A DNA stretch of 64,000 bases from Straminergon stramineum. Lineage: Eukaryota > Streptophyta > Bryopsida > Hypnales > Calliergonaceae. Where the stretch lies: positions 16,802,001 to 16,866,000 of the forward strand of contig OY987267.1 in assembly GCA_963920665.1 (NCBI GenBank), given 5' to 3'. This document shows, in pieces, positions 23,662-34,210 of this stretch. The notes beneath the pieces are model-generated. The model ran no database searches. It was not told the DNA's origin and saw nothing but the letters and a program-made list of their open reading frames with translations. The first letter of the stretch is position 1. Each line of letters opens with the position of its first letter. The translations under genes were made by a program, and so were the position numbers.

Positions 23662-26600
23662 ATGGAGCACGGCCACCTCAACCCTAATTTGGAGACAGAG
23701 CCCAGTGGGAATTATGGTTTTGAAGGTCCTCAAGATGAAGGAGGAGTTGATGCAAATATTGCTGGTCCTTCAGGTATTAACTTACAGGAGACTTCTTTCA
23801 GACATCGGATTAATTACCCCAACACAGGAAACTCATATTGGGTTCCCGGTGTTAAAATTCCCGGTGAGTCTCACTTTTCCCGATGAGTGATAACTTACAG
23901 TGGGAACACCGGGAAAAGTGAGACTCACAAGAAACTCATATTGGTTGCTGAATTTGTACTTCAAAATTAAGCTAACAGGTTTTGTTTGATTGTGACCCCG
24001 GTCAAGTCACTTGTGGCTAGCTAGTATGTATTTTAATAATTTGCGATGAAATCCTGTTTCATTTGGGTCAAAAAAATAAAAATAAAGCTAACAAACTTTG
24101 TAAAGCTTTGCTTGTACCTAACTAACAATTAAGTAGTTTTCCTTTTAATTGCTTGAACTAAAGATAGTAAGATCAATTAAAAAATTCATAATTAATAAGA
24201 AAAGTGGTCCAAAGTATTTATATCGTTGTTTCATGTTTGGCATTCTTTCTTTCTTTTTCCTTTGATATTGTATTTGGTAGTCAAGGTTGGGAATTGGGAG
24301 GATACTTTTGAGTTTAAACATATGTTGAATCACTTCTTCCAACTTTTAATTGATTATTTGGTACAATTTATCACTATCTCTGTCTCAAAAGAAGTCCATG
24401 CCAGCACTAGTGGGAAACTAGTTGGAGTACCATGGATTTATTTCGAGACAAAGGGAGTATACCACTAAAATTGATGTTTTACAACAACACCAAGTCTACA
24501 ATCAACATTGAATAGTATGTCCTTGTCATAAGTAGTGTAGATGTTACTAAATAACCCTTTCGGTGTAGTCTTTCAATTTGCATTAAACTTTCAAAATTGT
24601 GTATCATAAAGAAAATCTAGTGAAATTATAATTGTTGCCTTAGATAATAAGATGTAAGTAACTTTACGGGTGTGTTTTTTAAAAGAGTTTGCCTCCTAGT
24701 AGAAGTATGTAGCATAAGTGTCACTCATGAGGACTCTTAAGGGGCAATCATGGGATCTTAGGTGAATATAATCTTTTTTTACTCTTTTGAGTTGGAGTTC
24801 TTGTTTCTCTCTAAATAAATTTATATTTGTCAACACTTGCAAGGATAGAAACAAAGTAAGTAGCTTGAAGGTATAGTATTCAAATATCTCAAGGTGCTAT
24901 TTGTTTGTTGTAGTGGTGCCTTGACATTGTTTGATACTTATATCTTACTAACAAAAAGTTCAAAATTGTAGAGTCTAAAGAGCCATTGTTTATCAAATTG
25001 GAAATCAATCAAAATATTGAAATTGCAAAACTCAAAAATGATAATGATTATGCTGAAACTCTTGAACTTGGGAACAATAATATTCTTGAAACTGTAATTC
25101 AAGACAAAGAGAGTGGAAAAAATCATTACATTTGCAAATTTTGCTCCCAAGTTTTCGAAAAGCACCAAGCACTTGGTGGACATATGAATGGTCATTCTAA
25201 AGGTAAATTTTTCTTCTTTGTGATATTTTTACAACAAATAATTGTTATTACGTTATAAATTAATTGGATTTATATTCATGGCTCTTTCTAATACCAACAA
25301 TTTGTTTGAAGCTAGTGATTATAAAAAGTTTTTTCTTGCATTCTTTTGTAGTTTTTTTCTTAATTGTTTTTCTTCGTGTATAGATCAAAGGAATCTTGAA
25401 AAATTTGGAAAAGTTACAAGTTGGATTCATGCAACATACCCACCACCTCTACATACAACATTAGCAAGGTATTTGGGGTATTGAGTTTTATTTTGAAATC
25501 GTTATTGCATCCAAAATTTGATATTTTTTCTCAAGTCATAGTGAATGAAATCTTGCAAATTCTAGAAGTTCAAATGTTATTTTATTTTTGACTATGCAGT
25601 GATGCTAAGCTACAAGGTACACCAACTAATGGAGTTGCTTTCAATAGCTACAACGACCTAGTAGAGGTAATCAAGGTTTTCCTTTCGTAGAGGGGATTTT
25701 AGGCCTTTGAAAGATTCTTCTAGAATAGTTCCCCATATTGTGAACCACATTATGGGAGATTTAAGGGCATAGAAAGACTATTTTAGGCCTGTTCCCTATG
25801 TTGGGAACCAACCTTTGCTATCCAAAATATAAAATAATTAAAAATAATAATAATAATAATAATAATGTAAAATAGAAAATAATATTTTTCATTAAATTTT
25901 AAAAAAAAGAATAAATTATTAATTAAATATTATTCTTTGACATGGTAGTGTCACTACCAAGCCAGATCGTTGTTGTGGCGATGTCCTACATTGTTTAAGA
26001 ACTCTGGGAATTCACAATCTTCTAGAAGGCTAACTGAATCCTTTTTAATGGTATAGTCTTGTTAAAATATGAAATATAAAAAAAAATTGAATTTAAAAAA
26101 AAATCTTTAAAAATAGTTTGATAATATTAAACAATTAACTAAATAATATTATTTAATATAGCAGGGTCTTGGCTATGTCAAACTGCTAATATGGCGACAT
26201 TCTTAGAGTTCCCCATTGTCCGGAAACTCGTAGTCTAGCTTCTAAATGCCTCAAATCCCCTCTAATGAGTGTTTTTATTGAATACTCAAATTTGTTGTTA
26301 ATTGTGAAATCACTAAGCTTCTACAATTTCATAGTCCTTCTTGTTCCAAATTTATATAGAGAAAATGATCATATTTCAATAGGAGTACATGTATCTTAAA
26401 TTTTAGTCACTAAATATAACCCCATTATACATTTTATTTTAATAAAAATGAAATGAAAATGATTTTTAATTTATTATTATTATTATTTATATAATTTGAT
26501 GAATGTGTACAAAATTGCAATAAAAAACAAAATAATTTGCATATAAATTAACGAGGGGTGCTATTATGTGAGCATAGGAGTGTGAGCCCATGAGCCTATA

Positions 26601-27844
26601 ATACTACACACCTATGTTATAGGTGTATATACTATAGAAACCGTCTATAATTATAGGGTATATATGTTGCAAATACCCATATTATAGGTGTTTATGATAC
26701 ATACACCTTCTATAGTGTGTAGTATCTATATTATAGGTACCTATAATGTAGGCTCAATGCTCACAAGCTCGCATTATTGGGCTCACATACTAGCACCGTT
26801 GATAAATTAACTAACCCCAAAGCCTAAACTCTAAGGAAAGCAATGTAAACTCAACTTTGTTCAAAATATTTTAAACTCTAAATTGCTATAATATTTTGAA
26901 AAATTTGCATTACAAGTGATAATAAATTTATTTATTTTTGTCTTCTATAGGTTGGCAATGTGTATAGCCAACTAGGCAAACAATGGACAAACCAACAATC
27001 AACTCAACAAATACAATTGTCTCCAGAATTGCAAATACAACAACAACTTCAATATTATCAAGCACAAGAACTTCAACACTATCAATATTCACAAGGACTT
27101 CAAAGCAATCAAGCTCTAGAAAGACTTCAAAGTCCTCAAGCTCTTCAAAGTCCTCAAAATTATCAAACCCCACAAGGGCTTCAAAATCATCAAGCTTCAC
27201 AAGAATCTCAAAGCTATCAAACTCCACAACAATTTCAAAATTATCAAACTCCACAAGAACCTAGTAAATATTATCAAGCTTTACAAGGATCTCAAAATTA
27301 TCAAGTTCCACAAAGACTTCAATATTATCAAGCTCGACAAAGATTTCAAAATTATCAAACTCCACAAGGACCTCGAAGATACCAAACTCCACAAGGATCT
27401 CAAAGCTATCAAGCTCTACAGGGATCTCAAATTTATCAAACTCCACAAGGACAATGGCAACAACTTGTAGCTAATGTTAACAATCAACAAAATATTAATT
27501 TGAATTCCAAAACATCCAACAAGCCAAAATCTCTTTCCAAAGCACCTTCCAATGAACAAAAATATAATTCGTCAAATTCTCAAGGTCTTCATGTTCAAAA
27601 GGAAGCACAAGGTCCTCAAAGATATATGCCCAACCCTTACAACTTGCGTAATGGTGATCATTTAACTACAGGACCTTTTATTAATGAGAAAATGAATATG
27701 AAGTATTATGCAAAACTTGGACCCAATATAATGAGGAGTAATCAAATGATAAGTATTGCACATGATTATAACATTGTAGCTCAAGATAGACCTACAAACT
27801 CTCCAAATACTTCTGACTCATTTATCCAATCCAAAGATGAATAA
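23662..27844 (+). CDS. QALGGH-type C2H2 zinc-finger protein with Gln-rich nonapeptide repeats
   Basis: Five coding exons fit by splice signals and phase: 23662-23863, 24972-25202, 25384-25468, 25600-25666, 26951-27844 (1479 nt, 492 residues). Every junction has GT-AG and keeps the frame (phases 1, 1, 2, 0). Exon 2 encodes one plant-type C2H2 finger, CKFCSQVFEKHQALGGHMNGH, with C122, C125, H138, H142 and the QALGGH core that contacts DNA in plant zinc-finger factors. The N terminus is acidic and Gly-rich. Exon 5 carries a Gln-rich array (about residues 228-362) of nonapeptides like FQNYQTPQG, then a Ser/Asn/Lys-rich and basic tail. A nuclear DNA-binding or regulatory role is inferred from the finger; a single finger with a long Q-rich tail is compatible with a transcription or condensate-forming factor. 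Introns 1 and 4 hold transposons. Exon 1 is the least certain part. Confidence 0.68.
23842..23930. repeat. 89-bp hairpin insertion spanning the exon 1 donor site
   Basis: The 14-bp sequence GAAACTCATATTGG occurs at 23828-23841 and again at 23931-23944, so the 89 bp between look like an insertion with a target duplication. Inside, GTGAGTCTCACTTTTCCCG (23864-23882) is perfectly complementary to 23910-23928, leaving a 27-nt loop. The first base of the stem is the first base of predicted intron 1. A second pairing, CCCGGTGTT (23845-23853) with AACACCGGG (23905-23913), competes with it. Confidence 0.65.
23976..24080 (+). mobile_element. Short retroposon tail in intron 1
   Basis: Ends with GATGAAATCCTGTTTCATTT then GGGTCAAAAAAATAAAAAT, the family tail also seen at 39414-39499, 55580-55620, 55790-55870, 57490-57795 and 59865-59890. 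AAGCTAACA lies on both sides (about 23967 and 24084), a likely target duplication. It is too short to code and is probably a heavily 5'-truncated non-LTR element or SINE. Confidence 0.5.
24374..24457. mobile_element. Stowaway-like MITE in intron 1
   Basis: Ends CTATCTCTGTCTCAAAAGAAGTCC at left (split here by its decay) and, read inward, CTCCCTTTGTCTCGAAATAA at right, resembling the CTCCCTCCGTC start of plant Stowaway (Tc1/mariner-type) elements. TA follows the right end; the left TA has decayed to CA. Length is 84 bp. Confidence 0.6.
25685..26265. mobile_element. Family D inverted-terminal element in intron 4
   Basis: The left end has AGAGGGGATTTTAGGCCTTT and the right end, read inward, AGAGGGGATTTGAGGCATTT. 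Internal blocks (AGTTCCCCATTGTCC, CAAACTGCTAATATGGC) match 43784-44130 in the same orientation. This looks like a non-autonomous DNA transposon with about 30-bp terminal repeats; the target duplication is not clear. An (AAT)n run lies inside at about 25840. Confidence 0.55.
26553..26801. mobile_element. Mutator-like MITE with 10-bp target duplication
   Basis: ATAAATTAAC flanks both sides (26543-26552 and 26802-26811), a perfect 10-bp duplication. The ends are inverted: GGGGTGCTATTATGTGAGC at left and CGGTGCTAGTATGTGAGC read inward at right. A 9-11-bp duplication is typical of Mutator-like elements. It sits in intron 4 of the zinc-finger gene; a diverged sister copy is at 30236-30496. Confidence 0.8.
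27040..27455 (+). repeat. 27-bp coding minisatellite (Gln-rich nonapeptides)
   Basis: About 14 in-frame units of 27 bp encode nonapeptides with consensus xQxYQTPQG, for example LQNHQASQE, SQSYQTPQQ, FQNYQTPQG, PRRYQTPQG, SQSYQALQG and SQIYQTPQG. One unit has ten codons (PSKYYQALQG). The period is kept almost perfectly while residues vary, which indicates expansion under reading-frame constraint. Antisense open frames across it are by-products. Confidence 0.9.
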
Positions 27845-27849
27845 AGGCT

Positions 27850-28940
27850 TAGCAATAGGTTTTTTGGGTGACATGATCCTCTCAAACCGTAGTTGTATAG
27901 TAGATTTGTAAAAGACATATGCATATGATTGAAAACAAGTACTTCACCTCTTTGCTTTATTGATTTTTATAGTGAGCAACTTAGATATGCAAATATTAAT
28001 TACTAGCACACACGTGTTGAAGTGTAGCATTGAACTTAGGTCTAAGTCTTATAGAACTGGATGAAAAATATTGGGGATGATAGGATGAAATAATTGTGAT
28101 GAAAATGTGACCATATTTGTGACAACATGTTATGATAGACCACGTGACAATGTATAATTAACATAATAGATTAGTTAATAAATAGATGAATCTACTATGT
28201 GACTAAAAAATTCAAGATTACTAGCATATCGTATGCATTATGGTTTTTCCAAGAGATAAGCAATTTTGCAAATGAATGCAATAAAATGGATGTATTATGT
28301 ATTTGGTAATTGAAAATTGGATTACTCGTTAATGAAATAGTGGTTTGTGTATTACCTATCAAGCTAAGTTCCACATTTCCTAAGTGTCTATTTGATGGAT
28401 TATTTGTTTGAAATTTTGATTACTAGATTATTTATTTCAATGTCTAAGTATTATTTGTTTGATTAGTGCATTTGTCTTTTCTTATGACCATAAATTATAT
28501 GATACTCAAGATCTAGGAGGCTCAAAAGCATTATAGGACATAATATCAAGTGTAAGGCATAATAACAATCATTCAAATTTGTATTTTTGGTTGAACTAAA
28601 GGTTTAGAAAGAGGAAAAGGATTGTGGATTAAAACATTCATCTAACTATCGAGATATGAGATAGTGATTGTAGTCAAGCTGTCTTTTGAGTGGATAGTGA
28701 CATTCTTGCCTCGTGTACTAGACTTGCCATTAAGTCTTTTCAATGACTTTTTTAATCAAGTTTGCTTCTTTAGTCTTTGCAAATTCAACAAGTAAGAGAC
28801 ATATCCATATATATTGCACAAAATTTAAAAGTGTTCTAAATTAAATTTGTAGATTTTCTAAAAGTAAGTTTTAATTTTGATGTCCACATGAAGCATCTAT
28901 TTTCTTTTTGAATTTTGGGACACATTTGAAAACACACTTG
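27850..28940. other. Downstream flank of the zinc-finger gene
   Basis: AT-rich, no gene seen. The first 100-200 bp probably form the 3' UTR. Confidence 0.5.
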
Positions 28941-28947
28941 GTTTTAA

Positions 28948-29514
28948 CCTCTAAACCTCAAGTGTCTTCACCAGAATTGATGATTTGAGAAAAACCATTA
29001 TAATATGCTATTTTGAAGAATATTTTGAAATTCATATATCAATAAAAGTTCTACATTTTGAGTTGTAGATTCCATTCGCATGGTTAGAGTCACCAATGCT
29101 ATCACCAAAAAAAATCATAAATTTTGAAAGGGAAACTTCAAAATTCCTTGTATATTCAATTACAAGCAAATTCTTATCATTTTTTGAGTAAAATTTGTTG
29201 GAATGGATTTTAAATGAGGTTCTCTTGACATGGTGATTTTTGTATTCTTAAAATCTAGGTCCTCATTTTTGCAAATCCAATTTTGAACTAGAGTCAAGCA
29301 ATTTTGGCTTGATCAACCACTTGACATACTTGCACATTTGTAATTTTAGAAAAATATGTACTCTAGATACACCAAATCCAACCAATAGATAGGACAACAA
29401 CTTGATAAAGTATCTCTACACAGTAGGATGACTTTCATCCAAGTAGTAATGAAAATGGAACTTGAATTTCAATTTGCTTGTTGTCAATAAAGTGTACATT
29501 GGAGTACTTAGGGG
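28948..29514 (+). mobile_element. TTAA-flanked non-autonomous element, copy 2 of a pair
   Basis: Homologous over its whole length to 1564-2120, while flanking sequence is unrelated. TTAA occurs at 28944-28947 and 29515-29518. The ends read CCTCTAAACCTC at left and, inward, CCCCTAAGTACTCC at right. Shared internal blocks include TTTGAGAAAAA, CACCAATG(T/C)TATCACCAA and AATTTTAGAAAAATATGTAC. No coding capacity. Confidence 0.7.
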
Positions 29515-29519
29515 TTAAG

Positions 29520-30230
29520 GAATCCTACCAAATTATCGAGTTTGGAAAAACTTGATTTAGTATAGTTTGTAATTATAAATTAATCCTATCACTATTTTCA
29601 CCTTTTAAGAAGTTGGTCCCATCCAAATTTCAAAGCAAGACTTCTTGGAAAAGATACACTACCTCTAAAATTTGCAATAATCACAAATTCTTTCAAATTT
29701 TATGTAGTTAAATAGGCATTTTCTTTGTTTTGAAAGGTTTGGTAATATGACTCACAAGAGATTCTCATAGGAAGATTTCAAGATTTGTAGATAGATTTCA
29801 TGTTGTGAGAAATGTTTTGGATGGTGTTATAGCTCTTCACTTGAGTGGAATGCATATTGAGAACTAAACATCATTTTGAGTTTCTTACAAACAAAAATGA
29901 CTTTGTAAAATATGTGATGTAAAGACACCATGATAAATATCAATATATTGCAAGCCCAAAGTCACTATTATTTTCATTCTTATCTTTTGGAGTCTAACCA
30001 TAGGATCTTGTACTAAATTTTTGTAAGAACATATAGTATAAGTTTTATCGAAGTTTGATTGTATAGATTGAAAGATATGGGAAATTGAATTGAGACAAAA
30101 AGTTTTGTGGGTCTCTTCCTACACTATCACATGGATTTGACCTTGTGTAGTGGATTTTTTGCACTATGACTTTATAATCTAAAAATCCTACTACTAAAAA
30201 AGCATGTCAAGCTTACACCTACTAAGTTTT
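29520..30230. other. Intergenic spacer
   Basis: No gene seen. Around 29980-30110 a stretch with ACCATAGGATCTTGTACTAA resembles part of family A in inverse orientation, too diverged to bound. Confidence 0.4.
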
Positions 30231-30235
30231 GTGAC

Positions 30236-30496
30236 AAAGAGTGCTAGCCTATGAGTATAGAATCTATGAGCCCATGAACCTAGGAGTGTATATATTATAT
30301 CTAAATACCTCCTATGGTTATAGGAATACCCCTATGCTATAAGTACCCTTATATTATAGACTCATTTCATTTTATAGTGTACCTTTGTAATAGGTGCATA
30401 TGTTATAAAAACCTTCAAATGGTTGTAGGTACATACCTACAACTAGGTTCAAGGCTCATAAACTCACATCTCTATGCTCACACACTAACATCGTTG
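30236..30496. mobile_element. Mutator-like MITE, sister copy
   Basis: Flanks GTTTTGTGAC (30226-30235) and GTTTTCTGAC (30497-30506) are a 10-bp duplication with one mismatch. The internal alternation of TATAGG/CTATA motifs and the ends AGAGTGCTAGCCTATGAG and, inward, GATGTTAGTGTGTGAGC match 26553-26801. It is more decayed than that copy. Confidence 0.65.
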
Positions 30497-30509
30497 GTTT
30501 TCTGACCAA

Positions 30510-32920
30510 CAAAGGCTTGGAACACATTCTAAATAATATTGCATTAAGAGCATATGGTAAAAAATTTCACTACATCGTACATTTTTCAAGTAAATTTCCA
30601 AACGCATTTTTCTGAAAGTAAAAAATCGCAATGGTGGATTATAAGATTTTATCTTTACTAACAATTGTCCACAAAACTACAAACCATAATATAAATTCTC
30701 TAATTGATATTGGAATTAGAAAGCCAATGTGTGTATATCTAAGAGGGTTAAACATTGGGCAAACTAAAATAAGGGATCCCGAGATGTTCTAATTGTGTTC
30801 CCAATGTGTTATCATGTACGTTCCCATCATTGGAAATGTGAAGGCCAACTTCTTTCTCTTCATGGAAGTACCATGACTCCTTTAGGATCATTGATTTGCC
30901 TTCAATTAGAATCTCTAGCTACATGATCTTGGCATGCACCACCATTGCATTCGTCATTTCTTCAAGACATGGTGTATTTTCTTTACCTCCTTCGGTATTA
31001 CACAAAACAAATCCAAAGATGAAAAATGTCTTTAATTTTATGAAGACTTTGAAAATTCATAGTTTATACTTATGAGATCAACAAAATATTTTTTTATGAA
31101 GGTAAGAAAATAATTACTTTCACAATTATTTTTATAAAAATCTTCTTTGCTCCTAACATAATGTAAACCATTAGTAGACCTTCAAAGTCATGCAAAACAT
31201 ATAAAAACACTTATTGATATGGAAATTACACTCACCATATTTATGAGTACTCAATGGAGATGGTTGTGATAAATTTGGAAGCATCCTTTGTGAAAACATA
31301 TGAACTCAATGGACAATATGTCTTAGTGAGCCTTATCAATGGGGTCAAATCATTGTTGCAAACCACACAAGGTTTTCTCAATTTCGTGGATAACCCACCC
31401 TATGATGTGGCGCTTTATAGAGCTCTACATCAAGAACTTCAAGGCATGTGAACATGGTGTCACGATGGTGCATTGAAATGTGATTAAGTTAATTTGGTGC
31501 CAACCTCCATATCAACCTAGTATGGATAAAATGACACTAAAATGACTTGTATGTGGCCTTTGGTGTCAAAATGGCACCAAAATAATGTGGCCCAACTTTT
31601 TTGATGTATATCTTTCTTTGTTGGTTCTTGACTAGCAACTTGCATAATTGAGTTCAAAATTGTAAATTTGTCATTGGATGGTGAGGAGACTCACATGTTT
31701 GGCATTTGTACAAATAGATGATGCCCGAGATGATGTACATGTTCACAATGCTCGTGTTGATGAAGAATATAGCCCCTAAATGTATTTGACTACGTTTTCA
31801 CCAAAAACTCTTCAAAACTGCCATTTTTAACACAAGTACCAAATTCTAGAAAAATATAAAATTCGGACATATGTAACCATAGGATCTTGTAGTGCACTAG
31901 TTTGAAAAGATGTGGAAAAAATTTCAGAAGTTTCCACCGTGTAGATTGCAAGATATAAGTGTTTGAATTGACAAAAATCCTTTTTTTGGCCCTATGAAAA
32001 AACGGGGAGCTTCACTTCACAAGGTTACATTTCTATGAAAAAAATTCCAAAATAGTGGTGCTTCTTTGGATTCATTTTTCAAGGCCGGTTGGCTACATGC
32101 TTAAAAACTTCAAATTTCATCATCTCCATGTATAGGATCCTTCACAAATGTCATCTTCCTTCAGTTCTTCACTAGAAGATTCGCTCCCTTGGTACTTCTC
32201 ATTCCTGACTATCAAAGTAATTGTTGTCAAAGTTGCCAATGTCTTGTGCATCTTGAATATGAAAATTGTTTTGTATTTGAACTAGCACAAAAAACATATA
32301 TAAACATGTCGGGTAGTCACTTTCTTGAGGTAAAGTAGGTGGAGAGTAGGACTTGTGGATGGTAGAAGAGGATCAATGAAGATTGATGCACCTCATGATA
32401 GCAATCTACAACTTTGCCTAAGTGGTAGGGCATCCCACAGGATCTATAAGAAAGTAGAAGCAATCCTTGTGAGAAATTGGAAGTGCAAATATAAAGTAGA
32501 AGGAAGTTGTGGAGATATAGACTGATTTTTACCTCTTTATCCCTTTTAGTAGATCTCCTCTTTGTCATGGCTACTCTAATTGTTCTCAATGTAGTACAAA
32601 TTGTCCATGCTTTTGTAGGTATCATAGTCAGTTCATATAGGAGGAAACAATGCATTGCTAAGTTTGGAATTCCTTTTTTTTCCACTCTCTTACATGGGGT
32701 GGTTAGTGGATGGAGTATTGTAGTGGAAGTGAAGGTGAGGCAAAATTTAGTGCAAGAATAGTTGGATTGACAAATAGGTGTGCCATGACTATTGTATAGT
32801 GGAAAATTTGTAGGCTTGATTGTGTAATTGCTTTTGGTGTCTTTAATTAATGAGGGCTCAATTTGTTGTCTTTGCTTTAATTAGGTGGAGCAACTTGGCT
32901 ATTAGCAAGCTTAGCTTTAC
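30510..32920. other. Intergenic spacer with a partial inverted family A copy
   Basis: 31773-32120 (minus) is a partial family A repeat, starting CCCCTAAATG and sharing AAACTGCCATTTTTAACAC, ATAGGATCTTGTAGTGCACT and TTGGCTACATGCTT (inverse) with 20565-21432. Open frames at 31254-31451 and 32317-32761 have no recognisable motif. Confidence 0.45.
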
Positions 32921-32923
32921 TTG

Positions 32924-33044
32924 CACTAGAAGAAACCCATGTTTTTTATGACACATTTTTTGTGACATCCACTTGTTCTTATGACATATAAACAAGTGGA
33001 CGTCACAACAAATGCATCATAAAAAACATGGGTTTCTTCTAGTT
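32924..33044. mobile_element. CACTA-type MITE (121 bp)
   Basis: The left end CACTAGAAGAAACCCATG then TTTTTTATGACAC is mirrored by CATGGGTTTCTTCTAGT at right, with the last G decayed to T. TTG flanks both sides (32921-32923 and 33045-33047). Nearly the whole element is a foldback. Confidence 0.75.
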
Positions 33045-33299
33045 TTGATTGTGAAATTTCCCATTTTTCCAAAACTATAGGTTCAATTTTTCAATTGGAT
33101 TGCAAAAATCACCTTTCAAGAACAAGGACTTGTCATTTTGGAGGATTTTAGGTTGTATTTGGACTCCCCCCAATTTTTGAAACACCAAGGTAATCCAAAA
33201 TCCCTCATTCATAAATCCAAGCCTGCAATCTTTGAGCAATCCTAATATTTTGGAAGCAGGTTTACATTTGGCAAGAAGGGCCATATCAGAAGGAGCCTA

Positions 33300-33469
33300 C
33301 ACTAAAAGAGAACCTTATTGAAGTCATCACAACATGACATTTATTAGTTTCTTGTAACAAAACACATTAGATTCAACGCAAAATTTACATTGAATCTAAC
33401 ATGTTTTGTTACAAGAAACAAAAAACATCATGTAACTTGTGTTGATTTCAACAAGTTTTTCTTCTAGTG
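33300..33469. mobile_element. CACTA-type MITE (170 bp)
   Basis: The left end is CACTAAAAGAGAACCTTATT and the right end, inward, CACTAGAAGAAAAACTTGTT; arms extend about 75 bp (TTTCTTGTAACAAAACA on both sides). CTA flanks both ends (33297-33299 and 33470-33472). The same terminal sequence as 32924-33044 indicates one family. Confidence 0.85.
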
Positions 33470-33754
33470 CTACAAAGCATAGCTTTGTCTAAGCAATGAT
33501 TGCAAATCCCTACTCTCCCTTGATTGTGTCTCAACTAGAGGTCATTAGGCTTCATGATCAAGGGCTTGTTGTCTACCAATCATCCAAGGATGTGTCCGCC
33601 TTTGTTTTTCTTGTCGCCTTGGACCTTGATAAACCTCCAACCAAAATCCCTACCCTTGACAGAAGTCAACAAATTCCACTTGTCTAGTGCCTCCAAATTA
33701 AAAATTGGTCCTTAAATGTCATAGCATTTAGACCATTCAACCAATCCATACATT

Positions 33755-33905
33755 GAGTTAGGTTGTTTGTTTTGTTTTGTTTGTTTATTACAATGAGATC
33801 TCCTAGACAATGTATCCCTTGGTCATGTTCTTGGTTCTGTTGGAAAGATCTCTATGAGGAGGGGTGCACAGGCTTTGTTTCGTGACATTTGGACCTACAA
33901 TGTGA
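33755..33905 (+). repeat. Dispersed repeat family C, copy 2
   Basis: Matches 22075-22215 in the same orientation and 41420-41560 inverted. All three share a TTTGTTTTGTTTTGTTTG start and a CATTTGGACCTACAAT end. The type of element is unknown. Confidence 0.6.
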
Positions 33906-34031
33906 TATTTATTGAATTTCAAAGTTTATGAATTAATTCATTTTTAATTACGTTTTTATTATTATCAACTAAATTAGTGAATTTATTCATAAGCTAGACT
34001 CAATATAGAATCATGGATAATGAAAACCCTT

Positions 34032-34090
34032 GGGTAATAATGGACTCTCTTGATGTAAACAAGGCACTCTACCAATTGAGCTAATTACCC
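34032..34090 (-). pseudogene. T-armless tRNA-like sequence, anticodon UAC (Val)
   Basis: Read on the minus strand, a 7-bp acceptor stem GGGTAAT/ATTACCC encloses a D arm (GCTC AATTGGTA GAGT), an anticodon arm CCTTG TTTACAT CAAGA with UAC in the loop, and then nine bases instead of a variable loop and T arm. The A box (TAGCTCAATTGG) is present; the B box (GGTTCGA) is missing. Most likely a deleted tRNA copy or tRNA-derived fragment. Confidence 0.5.
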
Positions 34091-34210
34091 TAATATACTA
34101 AATAATCAATTGAAAACCAAAATTTTCTAGGGTGCTCTCTTTCTTTTCGGGGGTGTCTATCTAGTAATAAGTTTGATATTTTCTTTGATCCTAATTGGTG
34201 TTTCCTTTCT

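Noticed and set aside
26928..27446. Minus-strand open frames rich in Glu, Phe, Val and Asp
   Set aside because: They are the antisense of the 27-bp coding repeat; the plus strand has the zinc-finger gene's exon with consistent splicing.
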